From an uncultured bacterium (GTDB taxonomy: Bacteria; Acidobacteriota; UBA890): a stretch of DNA of 10,966 bases. Below the pieces are notes generated by a model, which made no database searches, was not told the DNA's origin, and worked only from the letters and a program-made list of their open reading frames with translations. Below are positions 5,930 through 10,966 of this stretch, in pieces; position 1 is the first letter of the stretch; every line of letters starts with the position of its first letter. Location: NCBI GenBank assembly GCA_937922775.1, contig CALAKE010000452.1, positions 1 through 10,966 of the forward strand, given 5' to 3'. A program made the translations under genes and the position numbers.

Positions 5930-5974
5930 ACGGCGCCAATCCCACCTGGGTTGGCGCCGTCGTCAGTCTTTTCT
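5930..5974 (+). terminator. Strong rho-independent terminator-like hairpin after the sigma operon
   Basis: Arms ACGGCGCCAA (5930-5939) and TTGGCGCCGT (5951-5960) are perfect inverted repeats. The stem extends inward by one G-U and two G-C pairs, giving 13 pairs closed by a 5-base loop. A T-rich stretch (TCTTTTCT, 5967-5974) follows after six bases. It sits 81 bases past the stop of the secretin-like gene and 74 bases before the receptor ATG, so it should separate the two transcripts. The T-tract is short and slightly displaced, so partial readthrough is possible. The remaining bases of 5849-6048 show no other clear signal. Confidence 0.7.
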
Positions 5975-6048
5975 GGTAGGGCAGTGCCCACCCCTGCGTG
6001 TTAACATTTCCTCATCTTTGGCGTGCCGCCTCCCCACAGCGCCGATCC

Positions 6049-8811
6049 ATGAGGACCCACGTGATCATCGCTCGCGCCATCCCCCTGATCTGCTGTGTCG
6101 CGGTCTGCTTCTTGATGACCGCGGGCTCGGGTTTTGCCTTGGCATCGCAGGCCATTGACGAACGGCAGCAGCGCGGCGTCGTGCTCGGTCCGGCTACCGG
6201 CCAGTCAGGCGCGGTCGCCAGCAAGGTTTCGGGGACCGTCCTCGGTGCCGACGACGAACCGATGAGCGGCGCACAGGTGAGGCTGCTCGGCCCCAATCGC
6301 CTGCTCCTGCAGGAGACGGTGTCGGACGAAAAGGGTCGCTTCGAGCTCACCGACGTTCGCCCAGGAACCTACGAGCTGCGCGTTACTGCCCCTCCGTTTC
6401 GCGACCGCGATCAAATCATCACCGTTGGTGAGAAGCCGTTGAAGCTGGAAGTCAGCATGATCGCGGCGTTCATCGACGAGACCGTGACCGTTTCGGCTAC
6501 CCGCGGAATTCTGCAGGAAAACACGAAGGTTGCCGCCAGCGTCCGTACGTTGGGGGCGGATGAGCTCGAGGAACGTGCCGTGGACCTGCTGCCTCGCATG
6601 CTGGCAGAGGAGCCGGGCGTCGTCACCCAGCAGACCACCCCCGGTCAGGGCTCTCCGATCCTGCGCGGGCAAAGCGCCCAGGCGGTTCTCTACTTGTTCG
6701 ACGGCATCCGCTACAACAACTCGACATACCGCGGTGGCAATACCCAGTACCTCGCATGGATTCCGGGGATCGCCGTGGACGCCGTCGAGGTTCTACTCGG
6801 CCCAGCAGGCGTGAATTACGGGAGCGACGCGCTCGGCGGCGCCATCAATGTTGCCTCTACCTCCGTGCCGGGATATTCGCGGGGTGGTTGGGAGTGGAGC
6901 GGAAGTGCTCGTGCTTTCGGTGAGTCCACCTCGCTGGGGGCTGGCGGAAGTGCCATGGCCGGTGTCGCGGGCGAGCGTTTCGCGGCGGTCTTCGGCGGCA
7001 CGCTGGCGCGACACCAGGATCTGCGGGGCGGTCGGGGCGAGGACTCTCACAACTCGCTGATCCGCTTCTTCGAGCTCTCACCTGAACAGGTCCAAGACAT
7101 CCTCGGAACCCGCATGCAAGACACTGGCTATGGCCACGGTGGCTTCACGGGGAAGATGAACACCCGCGTCGGCTCGGATGGGAACCTCACCGGATTCATG
7201 ATGTACAACGAGCAGAAGGATGTGCGGCGCTACGACCGCCTGCTTGGAGGCGATGGTCGGCTCATCGCCGACTTCATCCCGCAGAAGCTGGGCTTCGGCT
7301 ATTTTCGCTACCAGGATATTTTCGGCGAGACCTTCTTCGAATCCACTCTTTCGGTGAATCGGCAGACTGACGGGCGTCGCAGCCAGACCCGCCCCACCAG
7401 CAATCTTTCGACCGAGCTCAACCGTGTCACGTCCATCGGCATCAACGCCTCGGGATCGTGGAGCACGAGCTCACATCTGTTGACAGCGGGCGGCGAAGTA
7501 TACGACGACTTCGTATCCTCCTCTGAAACCGAAACCTCTCCCGAGGGGATAGCCAGCCAGGTACGACCCCGCTACCCCAACGGCACTCGTTACACCTCAT
7601 TGGGCCTCTACCTGCTCGATGAGTGGGGAGCTTTGAAGGAACGACTGCAGGTTTCGGCCGGGGCGCGCTTCTCCTCCTTCCATTTCCGCACCAACCCCGA
7701 GGACAACATCATCAATGGTGTACCGACTGTTCCTGCGGCGAGCGAGACCTTTACCGATCTCACATTTCACGCCGGAGCGGTTCTATTCCTGAACGACCAG
7801 ACGAGCATCTTCGGGCGAGTGGCGCGTGGCTTCCGGGCGCCATCGGTCTTCGACCTCGGCGAGCAGGGCTTGACCGGAGGAGGGTTCGAGGTCACTCCGA
7901 GTGAGGCCATCCGCTACAACGCCTTCGTAGGCGACGCGGCCAGCGTTGATGCCGTCAGCACGGGGACACCCTGGTCGCCGCTCGATCCCGAGAAGCTATG
8001 GAGCTACGAGGGTGGCTTCCGCTGGCAAAACGACACGACTCGCCTCGAGTTCGCCGTTTTCGACAACCACATGATCGAGAAGCTTGCGCGGCGGACGATG
8101 ATCGTCGAGCAGGATGTCGTGGGACAGACCATAGGCGGCGAACCCATCATCTTTCAGGATTCCGAGGGAAGAATCTACGTGCCGATCGACCCGCGACCCG
8201 TGGTATCGCGCTCCAACATCGGCGGCGAGCGCGTGTGGGGCATCGAGGGTCTGTTCCTGCGGAACTTCGGCAACTCCTGGAGGCTCGTGTTGAAAGGTGG
8301 CCTGCAGAGAGGACGCGAGGAAGAGACCGACAATTGGGTGCGTAAGCTCGCTCCCGACAACTTGACCGCCAGTCTGCGGTGGTCGGATGTCAGGGGACGC
8401 TATTGGATCGAGGGCCTGGTGCAGCTCTATGCGACCCAGGATCGCTTCAACCCCTTCGACTATGACGATTCCCGTATCGGCGCCTACCGCGACCGAAAAA
8501 CAATCACCAGCTACTGGAATAACGCCGCGAAGCGTCTCGGCCTCATTGAGGACGGCACTCTCACGGTCACTGGGGAGACCCTCGAGGAACTTCTGCTGCG
8601 GGTCCTGGGCCCCACCCTCGAGGGCAACTCACTCTTCGATGAAACGCCCGGTTTCGTTTCAATCGGAGTGCGCGGCGGCATCGCGATTACCAACACCCAG
8701 TCGGTCACCTTCGGAGTGATGAACCTGGCCGATGGTAACTATCGCCTGCACGGCTCGGGCGTGGACGCACCGGGAATCAACGCGACGGTCTCGTACCAGG
8801 CGGACTTCTAG
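6049..8811 (+). CDS. TonB-dependent receptor with N-terminal carboxypeptidase regulatory-like domain
   Basis: Outer-membrane active transporter or sensor of about 920 residues. Signal peptide about 1-32. A carboxypeptidase regulatory-like (Ig-fold) domain spans about 60-138, with KVSGTVLGADDEPMSGA at its start and GRFELTDVRPGTYELRV in the middle. A TonB-box-like ETVTVSATR lies at about 144-152. The plug spans about 160-275: DLLPRMLAEEPGVV, then PILRGQ and LYLFDGIRYNN, then VEVLLGPAGVNYGSDALGGAINV, the standard plug signature. The beta-barrel runs from about 280 to the end and finishes YQADF, with terminal Phe for BAM. The ligand cannot be read from sequence; siderophores, cobalamin, sugars and peptides are all possible. 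The frame is open back to GTG 5998, but ATG 6049 begins right at the signal peptide. No Shine-Dalgarno precedes 6049; GTG 6061, with GAGGA six bases upstream, is an equal rival. It has its own transcription unit, with the terminator hairpin before it and converging genes after it. Confidence 0.95.
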   Translation: MRTHVIIARAIPLICCVAVCFLMTAGSGFALASQAIDERQQRGVVLGPATGQSGAVASKVSGTVLGADDEPMSGAQVRLLGPNRLLLQETVSDEKGRFELTDVRPGTYELRVTAPPFRDRDQIITVGEKPLKLEVSMIAAFIDETVTVSATRGILQENTKVAASVRTLGADELEERAVDLLPRMLAEEPGVVTQQTTPGQGSPILRGQSAQAVLYLFDGIRYNNSTYRGGNTQYLAWIPGIAVDAVEVLLGPAGVNYGSDALGGAINVASTSVPGYSRGGWEWSGSARAFGESTSLGAGGSAMAGVAGERFAAVFGGTLARHQDLRGGRGEDSHNSLIRFFELSPEQVQDILGTRMQDTGYGHGGFTGKMNTRVGSDGNLTGFMMYNEQKDVRRYDRLLGGDGRLIADFIPQKLGFGYFRYQDIFGETFFESTLSVNRQTDGRRSQTRPTSNLSTELNRVTSIGINASGSWSTSSHLLTAGGEVYDDFVSSSETETSPEGIASQVRPRYPNGTRYTSLGLYLLDEWGALKERLQVSAGARFSSFHFRTNPEDNIINGVPTVPAASETFTDLTFHAGAVLFLNDQTSIFGRVARGFRAPSVFDLGEQGLTGGGFEVTPSEAIRYNAFVGDAASVDAVSTGTPWSPLDPEKLWSYEGGFRWQNDTTRLEFAVFDNHMIEKLARRTMIVEQDVVGQTIGGEPIIFQDSEGRIYVPIDPRPVVSRSNIGGERVWGIEGLFLRNFGNSWRLVLKGGLQRGREEETDNWVRKLAPDNLTASLRWSDVRGRYWIEGLVQLYATQDRFNPFDYDDSRIGAYRDRKTITSYWNNAAKRLGLIEDGTLTVTGETLEELLLRVLGPTLEGNSLFDETPGFVSIGVRGGIAITNTQSVTFGVMNLADGNYRLHGSGVDAPGINATVSYQADF

Positions 8812-8876
8812 CGGCCGGCACTCCTCGTCACGCTCCTGCAGCAGGCCCGGAGATCGACTCCGCGGCCGACCCGACC

Positions 8877-9296
8877 CTATTCCCCCATCACCTGAACGAC
8901 GATCCTGCGCTCGCGCGGGCGGTTGTCGAAGTCGCACAGCACGATCTGCTGCCAGGTGCCGAGCTGGAGCTCGCCATCGATGACCGGCACACCCAGCGAC
9001 GGACCCAGCAGGGCCGCGCGTACGTGCGAGTAGCCGTTGCCGTCCCCCCAGCGCGCATCGTGGTCGTAGTGCATGTCGCGCGGCGCCAACCTCTCGATAG
9101 CTTGTGCGAGATCGAACACTACCCCGCTCTCGAACTCGATCGTCGTGATGCCGGCCGTCGAGCCGGGCGTGAAGACCAGCACTTGGCCCTCACGCACGCC
9201 CGACTGGGCCAGGATCTGGGCCACATCTCGGGTCAGATCCTGAATGTCGGTATCGGCTGTTGTCGCGCGCACCAGGGTCTCGCGAACAATCTTCAT
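8877..9296 (-). CDS. YjbQ / UPF0047 family protein (secondary thiamine-phosphate synthase enzyme)
   Basis: 139 residues, the normal length of this family, covering it end to end. Family blocks visible: GSTAGITTIEFESGVVFDL (45-63), HDARWGDGNGYSHVRAALLGP (from about 79) and the signature LGTWQQI (112-118) followed by DFDNRPRER. In Escherichia coli, YjbQ shows weak thiamine-phosphate synthase activity and the name comes from that; the physiological role is not settled. No signal peptide, so cytoplasmic. Start: ATG 9296 gives the conventional MKIVRETL; a GTG two codons upstream (9302) is also possible, and AGGACGGGAG upstream can serve either. It lies 60 bases downstream of the sortilin-like gene on the same strand and may be cotranscribed, although the two functions have no evident link. 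Its stop is 65 bases from that of the converging receptor gene; no clear bidirectional terminator is visible in 8812-8876. Confidence 0.93.
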   Translation of the reverse strand: MKIVRETLVRATTADTDIQDLTRDVAQILAQSGVREGQVLVFTPGSTAGITTIEFESGVVFDLAQAIERLAPRDMHYDHDARWGDGNGYSHVRAALLGPSLGVPVIDGELQLGTWQQIVLCDFDNRPRERRIVVQVMGE

Positions 9297-9356
9297 GGGC
9301 ACTCCCGTCCTGCTTCGCCGGACGTTATCAAGCTCGGGGGATAGCTCCTCTCCTGC

Positions 9357-10966
9357 CTACTGTCCCGGCCGAGGCGGAATCTCGATCAATGATCCCGCAT
9401 CAGGACCGAAGCCCGGCTGGTAGATCTGACTCAGAATCGCCGGCATACGTGTGCCGATCAGCTCGTTGATCGTTTCGATGAGAGCCGGCACCTTGACCCA
9501 CGCCTGATCGATTTGCCACAGCTGATCTTCCGTCGGCAGTGCCGTGAAGCTCTCGATGGCGTTGGATGCCCTGGCACTGCGGCGAATTTGATTGAGCTCC
9601 GCCTGCTGATCCCGGATCTGCCCGTTGAGCTCGCGGATCTCCTCACGCAGCGAATCCGGCACCTCGTCGTTGCCCATGATGAGCTCCCGCACCGCCGCGA
9701 GTTGTTCGGTGGAGCGCGTCAGGGCCCGCCCCGCCTCGTAGATGGGCTTCGAAAGAGCGAAACCGTCCATGATAGCCGCCTGTCGCGCCACCAGATCGGC
9801 CCGGGAGATCTCGATGCGCGGATCACCCCTCACCTCGACTGCTGTAGTGAGCGTCTCGCCAGCGGCATCCAATTCGACCGTGTAGGTGCCTGGCAGGACC
9901 CGCGGACCACGCGGGCTCCCACCAAAACGGCTGAAGGGACTGGCCTGCTCCGTTGGGTCGGGCACATAGGCCGGGTTGATACGCAAGTCCCAAACGACCT
10001 GCCGCAATCCGGCTCGGCCCGGCCCTTCGAGATCGCGCACGACGGCGCCGGTCTCGTCGAGGATCCTCAATTTCACCCTCGGTTCGGGAGGCTCGGGCCG
10101 CGCGGCCGGCGGACCGCCCTGGGAAAACATCGCGGCAACGCTCGCCGGCATTCCAGGCGGGCCTTCCGGGGCACCCTCAGGCCGTTCCCTGTCCGTGTTC
10201 TCTGGCAGCGGCGCGTCCTCTTTCAGGTGGTAGCGGATCATGGCGCCGAGCGGCGGGTTGGGAGCCGTAAAAGAGCCCGGCGTCCAGCCTTGCGGACTGT
10301 AGAGGTTGATGATCGTCGCGCGCCGCACCGGGAAAAGGTGCGCGTCGGCGTTAACCACGTCCTCGGAGATCTCCAGCAGTGGTCCGATGTCATCGAGAAT
10401 CCAAGCGCCGCGACCATGGGTGCCAATGATCAGGTCGTTGTCCCGCGGATGCACGACGATGTCGTCAACCGGCACAGTCGGTAGGTCTCCTCGCAGACGG
10501 ATCCAGCTTTCGCCCCGATCGTTGGAGAAATAGACGCCGATCTCGTTGCCGAGAAAAAGCAGACCTTCATCGCTCGGGTGCTCGTAAATAACGTTCACCG
10601 ACCAGTCATCGGGCAAACCGGCGACAATCGTGCTCCAGTCCTCGCCGAAGTTGTCACTGACGTAGACGTAGGGCCGGTAGTCACCGCGCTCGTGACCGTC
10701 GAACGTGGCGTAGACAGTACCTTCATTGAAGCGTGAGGCGACCACGCGGCTGACATAGGTGTTTTCGGGCAGGCCTGGCATGTCCTGATTCAACTTCTGC
10801 CAGGTGGCGCCACCGTCACGCGTACCGTGCAGGTTGCCATCGTCAGTGCCGAAGTAGAGTACCCCTGGGTTGGTTGGTGACTCGGATATGGTCGTCGCGT
10901 TGCCGTAGGAGGAAATGCCATCGTTGCGCGAAAGGATCTGATCATCGCCCAGGGGCACGCCCATGA
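9357..10966 (-). CDS. Sortilin/BNR-repeat exported protein, C-terminal part (runs off right edge)
   Basis: The frame is open to the window edge, so the N-terminus is missing; the visible part is 535 residues from an internal Met (10964). It belongs to the large (about 1,000 residue) bacterial VPS10/sortilin-like beta-propeller proteins, sometimes labelled glycosyl hydrolases by their Asp-box repeats. Three Asp boxes are visible at 48-55 (TRDGGATW), 103-110 (SDNFGEDW) and 147-154 (SNDRGESW), and the hallmark GTHGRGAWILDD at 181-192 closes the propeller. Then come a Pro/Glu-rich segment (about 245-300), a FlgD-like Ig fold (about 300-405; GLRQVVWDLR, RVLPGTYTVEL) and a helical tail with a coiled-coil-prone stretch (about 425-475; REEIRELNGQIRDQQAEL). 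No glycosidase catalytic set can be recognised, so a binding or scaffold role outside the cytoplasm is as likely as enzymatic activity. It precedes the YjbQ gene by 60 bases. Confidence 0.9.
   Translation of the reverse strand, partial: MGVPLGDDQILSRNDGISSYGNATTISESPTNPGVLYFGTDDGNLHGTRDGGATWQKLNQDMPGLPENTYVSRVVASRFNEGTVYATFDGHERGDYRPYVYVSDNFGEDWSTIVAGLPDDWSVNVIYEHPSDEGLLFLGNEIGVYFSNDRGESWIRLRGDLPTVPVDDIVVHPRDNDLIIGTHGRGAWILDDIGPLLEISEDVVNADAHLFPVRRATIINLYSPQGWTPGSFTAPNPPLGAMIRYHLKEDAPLPENTDRERPEGAPEGPPGMPASVAAMFSQGGPPAARPEPPEPRVKLRILDETGAVVRDLEGPGRAGLRQVVWDLRINPAYVPDPTEQASPFSRFGGSPRGPRVLPGTYTVELDAAGETLTTAVEVRGDPRIEISRADLVARQAAIMDGFALSKPIYEAGRALTRSTEQLAAVRELIMGNDEVPDSLREEIRELNGQIRDQQAELNQIRRSARASNAIESFTALPTEDQLWQIDQAWVKVPALIETINELIGTRMPAILSQIYQPGFGPDAGSLIEIPPRPGQ

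Noticed and set aside
9020..9070. Tyr instead of a His I remember in the GNG-x-SHVRA block of YjbQ
   Set aside because: I cannot verify how variable this position is in the family, and all other signature residues are normal.
9306..9324. Inverted repeat CGTCC/GGACG near the YjbQ start
   Set aside because: Only five base pairs with a 9-base loop; likely chance.
9513..10484. 323-codon plus-strand open frame opposite the sortilin-like gene
   Set aside because: Composition typical of an antisense shadow (Arg/His/Pro/Gly-rich), and the opposite frame has clear Asp-box repeats.
10962..10964. ATG at 10964 as the true start of the sortilin-like gene
   Set aside because: No signal peptide follows it, and the protein starts mid-propeller compared with the family; the reading frame is open to the window edge.
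1..10966. tRNA, rRNA, CRISPR arrays, insertion sequences, riboswitches
   Set aside because: No cloverleaf, spaced direct repeats, transposase or recognisable riboswitch core was seen by eye; a covariance-model scan was not possible.

Overview
The window is GC-rich, densely coding DNA from a Gram-negative bacterium. Evidence for two membranes is direct: an outer-membrane beta-barrel protein, a TonB-dependent receptor and a lipoprotein signal sequence. An ECF sigma factor followed by an anti-sigma-like protein with a conserved C-terminal 'PGGTRIIW' motif and a small secretin-like protein, together with a giant sortilin-type propeller protein and a carboxypeptidase-regulatory-domain TonB receptor, best fits Acidobacteriota (Thermoanaerobaculia/Holophagae-like). 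This placement is inference from gene content only. No RNA genes, insertion sequences, phage genes or CRISPR arrays were seen, and no non-coding gap exceeds about 210 bases.

Left third (1-3646, all minus strand, read right to left): a secreted alpha/beta hydrolase (esterase/peptidase-like), a 76-residue two-helix membrane protein, a small outer-membrane beta-barrel protein, a secreted M55 (DppA-type) D-aminopeptidase, and the first codons of a lipoprotein that runs off the left edge. The barrel and aminopeptidase genes overlap by one base (TAATG), so they are probably co-translated. All five products carry export signals or membrane segments, so this is an envelope cluster, possibly for uptake or trimming of peptides or D-amino-acid compounds.

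Middle (3647-5960, plus strand): a divergent intergenic region with an imperfect hairpin leads into a three-gene operon: ECF sigma factor, single-pass membrane protein (probable anti-sigma factor, no zinc motif), and an exported protein resembling a secretin N domain joined to a secretin-like beta region. The genes overlap by 11 bases and then are 2 bases apart. The operon ends in a very strong hairpin with a short T-tract (5930-5974). This is the most promising candidate in the window for an incompletely described system.

Right third: a 920-residue TonB-dependent receptor stands alone on the plus strand (6049-8811). Converging on it from the right edge are a YjbQ/UPF0047 protein and, upstream of that, the C-terminal part of a large sortilin/BNR-repeat exported protein that continues beyond the window.
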